The position numbers and the translations under genes are program-made. The notes beneath the pieces were generated by a model. It had not been told where the DNA came from. It did not search any database and was given only the letters and a program-made list of their open reading frames with translations. Source: Gordonia effusa NBRC 100432 (GTDB taxonomy: Bacteria; Actinomycetota; Actinomycetes; Mycobacteriales; Mycobacteriaceae). Taken from it: a stretch of DNA of 64,000 bases. Location: NCBI RefSeq assembly GCF_000241305.1, contig NZ_BAEH01000018.1, forward strand, positions 1 to 64,000. Direction: 5' to 3'. This document shows, piece by piece, positions 41,353 through 50,694 of this stretch; positions within the stretch are counted from its first letter, which is position 1, and each line of letters begins with the position of its first letter.

Positions 41353-43317
41353 ATGAATGCCCCAGATCCCGCACAGTTGCCACCGACGCTGGTGACCCTT
41401 GCTCGGCTGACCGCCGATTGCGCCGACCTCTCCCGCCGGGCCTCCGCGATATCCAATGACCTCGCGCAGGTCCGGCGATGGCTGTCGGAGCCATCCGCTG
41501 CCGTAGGCGCACCTACTGTGCCGGCGGAAACGCCAGCGCCAGCGCAGATTCCACCGGGTTACGCCCCGGCCGGTAACGCGCAGCCAGTGCCCGGTGGCCC
41601 GCCCTACGGCGTCGATCCGCGAGGCGCCCGCCAGCCGTTCCCGCCCATGTATCCAACATCTCCCCCGAATCCATTGGTGGCACCGTATCCATCCGTTGCG
41701 CCGTATCCGAAGGCTCCACCGAGTCCGGCGCGTCCGCCCCGGCGGCCTACGTCGCAGATCATCGGCCGAGTGCTTGCCGCGGTCGGCGTCGGGATCACGC
41801 TCATCGGCGTGGTACTGCTACTTGTGCTCGCTGCTCAGGCCGGTCTGTTGCGGCCGGAGCTCCGGGTTGCCGGTGGTGCGCTGCTCGCGGTGGCTCTATT
41901 GGCCGCGGGGCTGTTTGTGTTCCGCCGCCCCGATGGGCGCGTCGGTGGAATCGCCTTGGCCGCAACGGGTATCGGCGCCGCGTATCTCGATGCGATGGCG
42001 ACCAGCACCATCTACCACTGGCTGCCGTCGGCGGCTGCGCTGATCGTTGCCGGACTGATAGCCGTTGCGGGACTTGCGCTTTCGCGGTGGTGGGATAGTG
42101 AATGGATCGGTGTGTTGGTGATCGTGCCGCTGGTGTTTCTGGGCCCGGTCATCACTCGCGGATTCGACTTCACGTTGATCGCGTTCATGCTGGTTCTGTC
42201 GGCCGCCGCATTGTGGGTGCCGATCGGTAAGGATTGGATCGGGTATTACGCGGCACGTACCGCCGCATCGACGGTGCCTCTCACCGTTGGCTGTCTTGCG
42301 GCGTCTGGTCAGCTTGCCGGCGATGATGCGGCTCTGTTGATCGGTTGCACGGTGGTCAACGCTTTGCTCGCGGTGGGTTCGGCGCTGATTGTGTTGCGTC
42401 CCACCACTCATCGTGTTGTTCTCGTTGCGATCAGCGGTACCGGCGCGATTCCACTCGCTGTGGCAGCCGCCGTCGTCGACCCGCGAATCTGTGCCGCGGT
42501 GATCGCGGCTTACGCGGTGATCTTAGTGGCGCTTGGTGCTGGCGGTCGTCGTATCGCCGGTGTGACAGTAGGCGTACGAATCGCATGGTTCTCGACCGCC
42601 GCGCTGGCAGCGACGATCGCTCTGCCGATGACCTTCGATCAAACGGTCGTAGTGCCGGTACTACTGGCAGTTGCCCTTGGTCTGGCGGCAGCGTCGACGA
42701 CCACACGTGCCGGCATCGACGCTGCCTTCGCCGCGATGATGCGCATTATCGCGACCTGCCTAGCCGTCCTCGGCGGTATGGCCTTGCTGGTGCTCTGCCC
42801 ACCGTGGAACCTAGCGTCGGCGCCGAATCTGACTGCGGGGGAAGGTATCTCGGGAATCGTCGCGAGTCTGCTCGCGGCCGGTGCGGTGGTTGCGCTAGCG
42901 GCGTCGTATCAGCGGGCCGACGGCCGGACAATCGGCGACAACGATCGGGTGCGGTGGACGATTGCCGGCGTCATCGCCGTCTACGAATTCACTCAGGTCG
43001 CAGTGGTGACCGGGGTTCTGATCGCGGGCCCCGACGGTGGATTCCTCGGCGGACATATGGCAGCCACGATCGGCTGGATTGCGGTGGCCGCCGGGATCCT
43101 CGGCTATGCGACGCGAGTGCGTGGCGTCAACCGAACCCTATTGGTGAGCGCCGGGCTCGCACTAACCGCGGGTGCCGTGGGCAAACTGTTCCTGTTCGAC
43201 CTGGCCACGCTCAACGGTCTGTTCCGAGTAGCCGCATTCATTGTCGTCGGTCTGGTGCTACTGGCACTCGGCGCCGGCTACGCCCGGCTACTCGACAACA
43301 AAGCCGCCACGCCGTGA
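41353..43317 (+). CDS. DUF2339-like multi-pass membrane protein
   Basis: A 654-residue protein. A short helical head (LARLTADCADLSRRASAIS) is followed by a Pro/Ala/Tyr-rich cytoplasmic linker (about 50-130, with repeated APYPSVAPYPKAPPSP). Roughly 18-20 hydrophobic helices fill the rest, starting near residue 137 (IIGRVLAAVGVGITLIGVVLLLVL). The helix pattern and the motif IGRVLAAVGVGITLIG..L followed by PELRVAGGALLAVALLAAGL match DUF2339 membrane proteins. C-terminal GKLFLFDLATLNGLFRVAAFIVVGLVLLALGAGYARL is also characteristic of that family. Function unknown; cell-envelope location certain from hydropathy. Confidence 0.8.
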   Translation: MNAPDPAQLPPTLVTLARLTADCADLSRRASAISNDLAQVRRWLSEPSAAVGAPTVPAETPAPAQIPPGYAPAGNAQPVPGGPPYGVDPRGARQPFPPMYPTSPPNPLVAPYPSVAPYPKAPPSPARPPRRPTSQIIGRVLAAVGVGITLIGVVLLLVLAAQAGLLRPELRVAGGALLAVALLAAGLFVFRRPDGRVGGIALAATGIGAAYLDAMATSTIYHWLPSAAALIVAGLIAVAGLALSRWWDSEWIGVLVIVPLVFLGPVITRGFDFTLIAFMLVLSAAALWVPIGKDWIGYYAARTAASTVPLTVGCLAASGQLAGDDAALLIGCTVVNALLAVGSALIVLRPTTHRVVLVAISGTGAIPLAVAAAVVDPRICAAVIAAYAVILVALGAGGRRIAGVTVGVRIAWFSTAALAATIALPMTFDQTVVVPVLLAVALGLAAASTTTRAGIDAAFAAMMRIIATCLAVLGGMALLVLCPPWNLASAPNLTAGEGISGIVASLLAAGAVVALAASYQRADGRTIGDNDRVRWTIAGVIAVYEFTQVAVVTGVLIAGPDGGFLGGHMAATIGWIAVAAGILGYATRVRGVNRTLLVSAGLALTAGAVGKLFLFDLATLNGLFRVAAFIVVGLVLLALGAGYARLLDNKAATP

Positions 43318-43320
43318 AAA

Positions 43321-43379
43321 TCGTCCGAATAAGTGCTCACCGAGGGCAGTATGCCCTCGGTGAGTAACTATTCGGACGA
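43321..43379. terminator. Two-tier hairpin between DUF2339 gene and mmpL3
   Basis: Outer arms TCGTCCGAATA (43321-43331) and TATTCGGACGA (43369-43379), a symmetric 4/4 internal loop, then inner arms CTCACCGAGGGCA (43336-43348) and TGCCCTCGGTGAG (43352-43364) with a three-base loop. All 24 pairs are perfect. It lies between the stop codons of the convergent DUF2339 and mmpL3 genes and is a probable bidirectional terminator. Confidence 0.8.
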
Positions 43380-43403
43380 AATTCGCCGGCGACGGTACCC
43401 GTC

Positions 43404-46400
43404 CTACTCCTGCTGGTTTCGACTGCGCCGCAACAGATCCTGGACGCTGATCTGCTCGTTGTCATCACGCGCGGCACGCTTGCCGCTGCCGTCGTCCTCC
43501 TGTGGTTCACGTACTTCGTCGGAGGCTCCGCGGTTCATCGGCGATCCCGATGGCGTTTGGCCCGCTGGGCGATTGTCCTCCGGGTTGACCGATGCGGCCA
43601 GCGGTCGTCGACCGGTCTCTTCCAGAGTCGGTCGACGTCGCAGTGGCGAATTACCCGACGTCGGAGCTGTGCCGGAGGTCGCGTCGGACCAGCCCTGCCC
43701 CGGCGCGGGCGGGCGTGGAGTCCCGCTCTGCGGCGGGTTGGCCGGTCGATTGGGTTGCGGCGCAGCTTGATTCGACGGTGCCGGTGTTGGTCGTTGCGGC
43801 CCCGACGGCGGTTGAGACTGTGGCGCAGCAGGTTTCGAGCTTTCCAGCGCGATGCCGCCTTGGCCCAGACGCCACCGTCCGGTGTCGGGCCGCGACTCGC
43901 GACGCTTGTCACGGCGCGAGATCACCGGCGCTGGCGCGGGCGGTCGCTGACCGGGAGTGGGCGCGGGACCGGCTGGCCCCGGCGGACGTGGCGACTGCGT
44001 CGCCGGGGTCTCTTGCGGGCCACTGTGCGGTGCGACCGGCTGCGGTCCGCTGCCTGTCTGCGGCGCCGGCCGACGTCGCTGGGCAGCCGCCGACGTGGGT
44101 CGGTCGGTGACCGGAGTCGTCGAACGAGCTTGCCCGCCAGCACCGCGAGCCGAGAAGGAACGGGTGGGAGCTTCGGCGATCATGGTGCCCGCCGACATCG
44201 GACGGTGCGCACGCGCGCCGTCGCGCAGATCGTCTGGCTCGTCGTCGAGTACCGCCTCACCGAGGCCGATCTTCTGCTGTAACTTCTGCATCCAGCGCGG
44301 CGCCCACCAGCAATCGTCGCCGAGCAACTTCATCACCGACGGCACCAGAAGCATGCGGATGATCGTCGCATCGAGGATCAGCGCGGCGATCATGCCGTAG
44401 GCGATGTACTTCATCATGACGATGTCGGACAGGCCGAACGCGCCGGTCACGACCACCAGGATCGCCGCGGCCGCGGTAATCAGGCGACCGGTGTGGGCGG
44501 TGCCGGTCCGGATCGCCTCGGTGGTACTCGCGCCCTTCTGTCTGGCCTCGACCATGCGGGCGAGCAGGAAGATCTCGTAGTCGGTGGATAGGCCGAACAC
44601 GATCGCGATAATCAGCACGAGCATCGCCGCGAATAGCGGCCCCGGTGTGAAGTTGGCGATCGAGGCACCGTGGCCTTCGACGAAGATCCAGGTCAAGATG
44701 CCCAGGGTCGCGCCGAGGCCGAGGGCCGACATCAGCCCGGCCTTAATCGGCAGGATGACCGAGCCGAAGGCCAGGAACATCAGCAGACCGGTGACCAGCA
44801 CCAGCAGCACGATCATTACCGGTAGTCGGCTCAACAGGGCGTCGATCGAATCCTGCGTCAGCGCCGGTGTTCCGGTCACGAACATGGTGGTGCCGTGGGT
44901 GTCGATCTCCCGGAGTTTCTTGATGACCTCGCCGGCGGTGTCTCGGTTGCTCAGGCCAGCGGACATTTGCAGCACGCCGAAGTTGCCGTATTCGCCAGAT
45001 TCTGCGCCACCGTCGGTCGACGTGCTGAACTTCTTGGTGAAACCGGGGATTTTATTGGCGTCGTCGGCGATTTGTTGCAATGCCGCACTCTGCTCGTCGC
45101 TATTCGGATCGAACGCGACGACAAGCTTGATGCCTTCGGTCCGCTCCGACGGGAACAATTTGTCGAAGTGTTCCTGCGCCTGGCGGTTCGGGTTATCCGG
45201 CGGCAGGTAGGCCTCGGAGATGCCGCCGAATGCGATATTGCTGAACGGAATGATCAGGGCGAGCAGCAGCAGGATGGTCGGGGCAGCGGTCTTCACTGGA
45301 TGACGCATCACCCAGCCGGAGAGTTTGCCCCAGAAGCCTTCCTCGATCTCCTTCTTGGTGCGCGTGCGCCGCAGGAACGGAAGGCTCAACATGTCGATGC
45401 GCGGGCCGAGGATCGAGAGAATCGCCGGCAACACCGTGATCGACAGAATGGCTGCCAGGCTCACCGAGGCGATCGCGCCATAGGCGACCGACTTCAAGAA
45501 GCCCTGGGGGAACATCAATAGGCAGGCCAGGGCCGCGACGATAATCGTCGCGGAGAAGGCGACCGTCTGCCCCGACGTCATCACGGTTCTTCGGACCGCT
45601 GCTTTCGTCGAATACCCTTCCGCGAGTTCCTCCCGGAACCGGCTCACGACGAATAGGCCGTAGTCGATGGCGATACCCAGACCGATCAGGGTCACCACGG
45701 ATTGGGCGAAAATGTTCAGCTCGGTCGTCTGCGCCAGGAATTTCATGATCCCCAGCGAGCCGGCGATGGTCAGGCCACCGATCAGCACCGGGAGACAGGC
45801 AGCGATCACCCCGCCGAATACGAAGAACAACATCAGCGCGACGATCGGCAAGGCGATGACTTCGGCGCGGTGGATATCTTCGTCCATGCCGTTGGCCATC
45901 GCGCCGGCGACCGGTTGCAGTCCGGCGAGTTCGAAGGTGGTACCCGGCATGTCGAATCGGCCGGCGATGTCGTCGAAGGCGGGCTCGACCGCCTTGAAGT
46001 TGGCTAGGACGGCGGTGTCATCGTCGCCTTTGATGCCAATACTGACGAACGCGTGCTGACGATCGGGGGTAAAGAGGCGAGCACGTTTCTGGTCGAGGGC
46101 CGCCTTGGTCGCGGGGGACTGATCGCCCAGATCGAACGGATCGACGATGCCGGGGTCGTTGCGGTCGACCGAACCGGGATGCGTCGTTACGAGGTCGTCG
46201 AGAAAGTTCTCGACCTTCGCGCCGAACTCCTGGTCGTCGACCAGTGTGCCCTTCGGCGGGGTGATCAGCAGGATGACGTCGGACTTGTGGTCGCGGCCGA
46301 GCGACTGATCGGCGAGTTTCGCGCCCTTGACCGACTCCGAGGTCGGGTCGAACCACCCACTTTGGCTCAGGTGTTTGTTGAGGTCCAGGCCGTAAAGACC

Positions 46401-46481
46401 CAGGCCCGCCATGAGGGCGATAAGTACCGCGATAACAGCGAATCGCATCCGGTACACGAATGTGCCGATGGCTCTGAACAC
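43404..46481 (-). CDS. mmpL3: MmpL3-like trehalose monomycolate flippase (RND/MMPL)
   Basis: A 1025-residue RND transporter. After the start (GTG 46481, FRAIGTFVYRMRFAVIAVLIALM) come two repeats of a porter domain and six helices. The two proton-relay Asp-Tyr pairs of MmpL3 are visible in GLGIAIDYGLFVVSRFREE and GLSTDYEIFLLARM. The last ~300 residues are a Pro/Gly/Gln/Arg-rich cytoplasmic tail, longer than in M. tuberculosis MmpL3 (944 residues in total). The gene order mmpL3-NYN-trmB equals Rv0206c-Rv0207c-Rv0208c, which supports the assignment. It flips trehalose monomycolate to the periplasm for the mycomembrane and is usually essential. Confidence 0.92.
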   Translation of the reverse strand: MFRAIGTFVYRMRFAVIAVLIALMAGLGLYGLDLNKHLSQSGWFDPTSESVKGAKLADQSLGRDHKSDVILLITPPKGTLVDDQEFGAKVENFLDDLVTTHPGSVDRNDPGIVDPFDLGDQSPATKAALDQKRARLFTPDRQHAFVSIGIKGDDDTAVLANFKAVEPAFDDIAGRFDMPGTTFELAGLQPVAGAMANGMDEDIHRAEVIALPIVALMLFFVFGGVIAACLPVLIGGLTIAGSLGIMKFLAQTTELNIFAQSVVTLIGLGIAIDYGLFVVSRFREELAEGYSTKAAVRRTVMTSGQTVAFSATIIVAALACLLMFPQGFLKSVAYGAIASVSLAAILSITVLPAILSILGPRIDMLSLPFLRRTRTKKEIEEGFWGKLSGWVMRHPVKTAAPTILLLLALIIPFSNIAFGGISEAYLPPDNPNRQAQEHFDKLFPSERTEGIKLVVAFDPNSDEQSAALQQIADDANKIPGFTKKFSTSTDGGAESGEYGNFGVLQMSAGLSNRDTAGEVIKKLREIDTHGTTMFVTGTPALTQDSIDALLSRLPVMIVLLVLVTGLLMFLAFGSVILPIKAGLMSALGLGATLGILTWIFVEGHGASIANFTPGPLFAAMLVLIIAIVFGLSTDYEIFLLARMVEARQKGASTTEAIRTGTAHTGRLITAAAAILVVVTGAFGLSDIVMMKYIAYGMIAALILDATIIRMLLVPSVMKLLGDDCWWAPRWMQKLQQKIGLGEAVLDDEPDDLRDGARAHRPMSAGTMIAEAPTRSFSARGAGGQARSTTPVTDRPTSAAAQRRRPAPQTGSGPQPVAPHSGPQETPATQSPRPPGPAGPAPTPGQRPPAPAPVISRRDKRRESRPDTGRWRLGQGGIALESSKPAAPQSQPPSGPQRPTPAPSNQAAPQPNRPANPPQSGTPRPPAPGQGWSDATSGTAPTSGNSPLRRRPTLEETGRRPLAASVNPEDNRPAGQTPSGSPMNRGASDEVREPQEDDGSGKRAARDDNEQISVQDLLRRSRNQQE

Positions 46482-46633
46482 TGGAGAGATTTCCTTTCAT
46501 AAACCTCTGGCCGCGCCGCGTATCCGGGTGAATCTCGTAACCGATTCTCCGGCGGGCTCCCGCGAGTAGAGGGCAGACGGCTCAGTCTTACAGGCGGTCC
46601 TGAGCGTCAGCTTAGTGAACGCCCAGGTAGTGA

Positions 46634-47287
46634 TCACCGCAACAACGCCGCCAACGGTCGGAACGGGGCGAGCCACGCGCCGTCGTCGGGTAGGGAGTCG
46701 AGCCCGATTCGTGGCAGCGGCTCGCGGAAGACCGCTGGGATCTCCTCCAGGTCAACAAATTCCAGCTCCTCGCAGGTCAGCGCCCAGCTGGCGTGTTCGT
46801 GGAATCCGATGACGGTGACGGGAATGCCGTCTGCCGCGATCTCAAGCAGCGGCTCACGAAACGCCTGGCCATCAGCCGATGCGACGATCAGGCCAGCCAA
46901 CCCAACGGAATGCCGACGTAATTCGATGTGATCGAGCATGTCGTCGTCGACGTCGGTGTCGTCGGCGAGCTTCGGCTTGGCGAATACCGCGTACCCGACG
47001 TTGCGCAACGCATCAACCCACGGTCGCACGACGTCGGCGCTGCCGGGGACGATATTGGTGAACACGGTGGCTTCAGGTTCGACGACAACGTCGTCGGCTA
47101 GCTGTCCTGACACCGCTTCGGTGCGGTCGAGTAACCACCGCCCGAGCGCGTCGAACCGCGGTCGATGTGCGGCGGTCGGACGGCCACCCAGGATGGCACC
47201 CAGGCCCATATCCATATTGGGCGCGTCCCAGACGAGTAGCACGCGGCGTGCGGTGCTATGTCCGGAAATAATCTCTCCGACGGTCAT
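46634..47287 (-). CDS. NYN-domain (PIN-like) protein, Rv0207c-like
   Basis: A 217-residue soluble protein with an NYN nuclease-type fold. Acidic active-site residues are in LLVWDAPNMDMG, in KLADDTDVDDDMLDHIELRRH and in LIVASADGQAF, all conserved in RNA-cleaving NYN/LabA-like domains. The C-terminus (EELEFVDLEEIPAVFREPLPRIGLDSLP) is specific to this actinobacterial group. It overlaps trmB by four bases (ATGA) and lies upstream of mmpL3 on the same strand, as in M. tuberculosis. An RNase role coupled to tRNA modification is attractive but unproven. The 152-base gap to mmpL3 probably carries the mmpL3 promoter. Confidence 0.85.
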   Translation of the reverse strand: MTVGEIISGHSTARRVLLVWDAPNMDMGLGAILGGRPTAAHRPRFDALGRWLLDRTEAVSGQLADDVVVEPEATVFTNIVPGSADVVRPWVDALRNVGYAVFAKPKLADDTDVDDDMLDHIELRRHSVGLAGLIVASADGQAFREPLLEIAADGIPVTVIGFHEHASWALTCEELEFVDLEEIPAVFREPLPRIGLDSLPDDGAWLAPFRPLAALLR

Positions 47288-48069
47288 TGCGAACTCCGTT
47301 CAGCGGTGACCGCAGCGGCTTCTGCCCTGGTAAAGACGTATTCGGTAACGTCGCGGCCCTCGCGCTGTGCCCGCCCCTCGAACTTCGTCGTGGGACGTTC
47401 CAGCGAAATTGGTGCGATGGATTTGTCGTCGAGTGGAACCAGATGCGTCTTCGCTGCGTCTTGATTGTCGAGGACTTCGGTAATCCATTCGGCGTAATCG
47501 GCGTGATCGGTGGCGATATGCAATACACCTCCCGGCTTGAGACGGTCGGCCATCAATTCAATGGTGCCTTGCTGAAGCAGACGCCGCTTATGATGCCGGG
47601 CCTTTGGCCAGGGGTCGGGAAAGAACACGCGGATGCCGGTGAGGCTGGCCGGCTCGATCAACTCGGTCAGCACGATCATCGCGTCGCCCCGGATCATCCG
47701 GACATTTGCGAGGTTCCCGCGATCGACCAGGCCAAGCAACTGAGCCAAACCGGGTTTGTAGACCTCGACGGCGACCACGTTGTGCTCGGGTTCGGCCTCG
47801 GCCATCGCGGCGGTCGAAATCCCGGTGCCGCTGCCGATCTCCAGGATCGTCGGTGCGTCCCGGCCGAACCAGGCCGTCGCGTCCAGGGGTGGTTCGTCGC
47901 CGCCGTCGACCCGCAGGTCACGGCCAATATCCGGCCACAGCGTCGCCCAGTTGCGCTGCTGTCCGGCGGTCAGCGTGCCGCGCCGGAATCGAAAGCTGGT
48001 GACCCGGGGATACAGGCGCGCCTGGTCCGCGGGTTCGGCCTGCGACGACGAAGGTTCGGGATTACTCAC
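47284..48069 (-). CDS. trmB: tRNA (guanine-N7-)-methyltransferase
   Basis: A 261-residue SAM-dependent methyltransferase that makes m7G46 in tRNA. A basic, disordered head (about 1-25) precedes YPRVTSFRFRRGTLTAGQQ. SAM-binding motif I is ILEIGSGTGISTAAMAEAEP, and the TrmB-specific active-site motif is VFFPDPWPKARHHKRRLL. C-terminal TKFEGRAQREGRDVTEYVF is the family end. Start is GTG 48069 (a TTG one codon upstream is possible). It is the first gene of the trmB-NYN-(mmpL3) run and is divergent from the GTPase-like pair. Confidence 0.94.
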   Translation of the reverse strand: MSNPEPSSSQAEPADQARLYPRVTSFRFRRGTLTAGQQRNWATLWPDIGRDLRVDGGDEPPLDATAWFGRDAPTILEIGSGTGISTAAMAEAEPEHNVVAVEVYKPGLAQLLGLVDRGNLANVRMIRGDAMIVLTELIEPASLTGIRVFFPDPWPKARHHKRRLLQQGTIELMADRLKPGGVLHIATDHADYAEWITEVLDNQDAAKTHLVPLDDKSIAPISLERPTTKFEGRAQREGRDVTEYVFTRAEAAAVTAERSSQ

Positions 48070-48103
48070 CAAGACATGATCGCATTATCGGGGGTGAACG
48101 CAG

Positions 48104-48895
48104 GTGATCGACGCAGTTGAGGACCTCGCGCGGCGGTGGCCGGCGGCCGCTCCGATCTATCGAAAATTGATCCGGCCGCTCGACGTCGCGGTGATCGGTC
48201 CGCCCTGGTCGGGCCGCGGCACACTGGTTCGCGCCTTGCATAATTCGCTGTCGGTTTCGGCGGTGGTGGTTGATTCGCCAGATAGCGCGGTGTCTGCCGA
48301 TATCGCGCTATATCTCCTGGTGGGGCGCGTGCGCGCGGGAGACGTCGAGACGATCTCCAGCCTTCCCCGGGACCGCCGAATCGTATTGTTGAACAAAGCC
48401 GACACCTGCGGGTCGCCCGACGCCGCTAACGATGCCGCCCATCGGTGCGGATCGCTCCTGGCGACCGATGTGCTGCCGGTGACCGGACTGTGGGGGGCGG
48501 TGACCGTCACGTCCGACGACGCCACGTTGTTACGTGAGTTGGCGGCGGATCGGGTCCCGCTGCCTCGGTTTGCCGCCCAGTTCGCTGCCGACGACCCACG
48601 ACACGCTGCTCTGCTGGGCAGGATTGGCTGGCGGGGGGTCACCGACTGCGTCCAAGAGATCCGCTCGGGCCGGATCGCGGGAAGCCCGGGTGACATCGAT
48701 CCGCTACTGCGTCGGCGCAGCGGCATAGGATGCCTGACTACGACCTTCGGACAGTTGGCCGAGCCGATACGGCTCTTTCGCGAAACGCGCGCGGCGTCGG
48801 AGTTGTCGGCACTCGCGTCAACGGCGTCGGGGCAACTGCGCGATGCCATCGAACATGTAGTGGTCGATCACGCGTTGATAGGGGGACTTCGATGA
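48104..48895 (+). CDS. GTPase-like protein with degenerate P-loop (Rv0209-like)
   Basis: A 263-residue protein. The nucleotide-binding region begins DVAVIGPPWSGRGTLVRAL near residue 27. The expected Walker A GxxxxGK(S/T) reads G-P-P-W-S-G-R-G, so the catalytic Lys and Ser/Thr are replaced. A later RRIVLLNKADTCG near residue 93 keeps the G4 motif N-K-x-D that specifies guanine. C-terminal helices show no membrane segment. It ends in an ATGA overlap with the next gene. Position and order match Rv0209-Rv0210 between trmB and pckA. Function unknown; possibly a regulatory, weakly hydrolysing partner of the following protein. Confidence 0.72.
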   Translation: MIDAVEDLARRWPAAAPIYRKLIRPLDVAVIGPPWSGRGTLVRALHNSLSVSAVVVDSPDSAVSADIALYLLVGRVRAGDVETISSLPRDRRIVLLNKADTCGSPDAANDAAHRCGSLLATDVLPVTGLWGAVTVTSDDATLLRELAADRVPLPRFAAQFAADDPRHAALLGRIGWRGVTDCVQEIRSGRIAGSPGDIDPLLRRRSGIGCLTTTFGQLAEPIRLFRETRAASELSALASTASGQLRDAIEHVVVDHALIGGLR

Positions 48896-50355
48896 CTGAG
48901 GTCGCTGATCACCCGGTCGATGACATTTTGCGCAGGGCCGCAGAGGTACTGGGCGATCAACCCGCACCGACCGCCGCGACGGGATCGCGGATTGTCATCG
49001 ACGACGGAGGCGACGGGAGCGCCGCCGCGAAAGTGGCCGCCGCGTGCGGCCGGCTCGACGCTGCGTTTGACATCGTCGTGGGCAGTGCCGACGACGTCGA
49101 CGGGGTGAGGGTGGTCGTCTTTGTCGTCGACACCGGCTGCGACAACAGTTCCGCGATGGGACCGTTGATAGCTCGACAGTTGCGGACAGTTGGTCGAGTT
49201 GCCTTGGTATGCAATGAGATTGACGTGTTCTGGAACTGGCCCGCGCGGCTGGCGGACTTCCGCGAACAGGTCGACCCGTGGCGACTATGCCCGCTATTCG
49301 CGGTGGCGAGCGAAGTCAGCGACGACCCGGCCTCGGGGATCGGCGCGCTAGTCGAGTGGTTACGCGCTGAATTGGGTGACGCAATCGATGCTCGATCCCA
49401 ACTGACCGCGATGGCCGCCGCGCTCTGGGCGATCACCCCCGACGACGGTCAGCTAACCGCACTCCGTCACCGTCGGGCCGAGTTGGTCGCTGAGCGTGAT
49501 CGAGGCCGGTCCGATCGATTGGCCGGACTGCGCATCGGGCTGACCGCGGCTCGCGGATCATCGGTTGGCCAGGTGCACTCACGGCTGCGCATGGTGTCGG
49601 TGGAGGGACTGGCGCGGGTCGAGACGATATCCACCCAGCAGGCGGCGCGCGCGGTCGGCGATTGGCTAACCGATGCGATAGCGGAGTGCGAGCGATCGGA
49701 AATCGCCGAACTGTGGGCTCGTGCCGCGCGGATCGAGGCGGTCGCGCTACTCGGGATCGACGCCGGACCGCGGCGTGATCTGCCGTTATCCCGGTCGCCC
49801 GCGTCCCAGCGGGCGCTGCCGAACGGGCGACGTAGACGTAGCGCCGACGACGCGTTGGTCATGGTGTTCGGTGCCTCTACCGGCCTCGGTATCGGGCGGT
49901 TGGTCGCGACCCAACTCGTCGACGCGGGGCTGGCGGGCTGGTCGAGTATGGCCGCGACCGTCCTAGTTGGGCTGGCGATGGCGTTGTGGGTAGTGCGCGC
50001 CCGACGACAGGCGGCTTTGCGTACCGCGATGCGTCAGTGGGTGACCGACACCTGTGCCGATGCTCGCACGCGTATCGAGCAAACGATATTCGCCGTGGTC
50101 AACGACGTCGAGCCGCTGGTTGTCGCGGCAATCGCACGGCATTACGAACGTGACGGGCGACGGGCGGCGCAGGCCGTGGCCGATATCGATACGCGATTGC
50201 GGAAGTTGCGCGGCCGCTCACAGGCGGCGTCGGAAGCTGCCGCGCTTGGCCGGGAGATCGCGCGCCGGCTGAACTCCGAGTCGAGCCGGAATAATCTGAG
50301 CCGAAAAAGTTCGTCGATTGGTGGAACCGAATCGCTAGCCGCTGCGTCCAAATAA
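48892..50355 (+). CDS. Membrane-anchored GTPase-like/dynamin-like protein (Rv0210-like)
   Basis: A 487-residue protein translated from ATG 48892, coupled by ATGA to the previous gene. No Walker A is obvious in residues 1-60 (TGSRIVIDDGGDGSAAAK). V-V-F-V-V-D-T-G-C near 80 and V-A-L-V-C-N-E-I-D-V-F near 103 resemble G3 and G4 regions of GTPases. Long charged helices fill 180-300. Two hydrophobic helices near 325-375 (DDALVMVFGASTGLGIGRLV, then WSSMAATVLVGLAMALWVV) are followed by another helical region, an arrangement like bacterial dynamin-family pairs. That fold is suggestive only. The pair sits directly upstream of a calcium-loop protein and pckG. Confidence 0.7.
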   Translation: MTEVADHPVDDILRRAAEVLGDQPAPTAATGSRIVIDDGGDGSAAAKVAAACGRLDAAFDIVVGSADDVDGVRVVVFVVDTGCDNSSAMGPLIARQLRTVGRVALVCNEIDVFWNWPARLADFREQVDPWRLCPLFAVASEVSDDPASGIGALVEWLRAELGDAIDARSQLTAMAAALWAITPDDGQLTALRHRRAELVAERDRGRSDRLAGLRIGLTAARGSSVGQVHSRLRMVSVEGLARVETISTQQAARAVGDWLTDAIAECERSEIAELWARAARIEAVALLGIDAGPRRDLPLSRSPASQRALPNGRRRRSADDALVMVFGASTGLGIGRLVATQLVDAGLAGWSSMAATVLVGLAMALWVVRARRQAALRTAMRQWVTDTCADARTRIEQTIFAVVNDVEPLVVAAIARHYERDGRRAAQAVADIDTRLRKLRGRSQAASEAAALGREIARRLNSESSRNNLSRKSSSIGGTESLAAASK

Positions 50356-50367
50356 CTGTGACCGCCG

Positions 50368-50694
50368 ATGATTGACTTCGACAGTTTAGATCTGACCGAT
50401 GACACCCCAGGTGGGCCAACCGATTCCGGTGGTCCGCTGTCCGAACACCTCCTGCTGCACGACGCCGGGCGGGTGTGGGATCTGGGACCCGCGGCGGTCG
50501 ATACCGACGACGATGGCATTGCCGACACCTTGACCAGGGCGGGCAGTGACGGTTTGGTGATATTTACCGACTGTGACCACGACGGCGAGGTCGACAAGGT
50601 CACGTCGATCGCGGCTGACGGCACCTATGAGTCTGTGACGCGCGACACCGCAGGTGGGCCCTGGCGCGCGACCGACAGCGGCCGCCTCGGGTAG
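50368..50694 (+). CDS. Small acidic protein with EF-hand-like calcium loops (DUF6802-like)
   Basis: A 108-residue protein with pI-lowering Asp content. Two consecutive loops have the D-x-D-x-D-G spacing of calcium-binding repeats: [12 protein letters not shown] near residue 45 and [14 protein letters not shown] near residue 68. The rest is Gly/Thr/Ser-rich ([25 protein letters not shown]). There is no signal peptide or membrane helix. I believe it belongs to the actinobacterial DUF6802 group, but I am not certain. It starts 13 bases after the GTPase-like gene and could share its transcript. Confidence 0.65.
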   Translation: MIDFDSLDLTDDTPGGPTDSGGPLSEHLLLHDAGRVWDLGPAAVDTDDDGIADTLTRAGSDGLVIFTDCDHDGEVDKVTSIAADGTYESVTRDTAGGPWRATDSGRLG

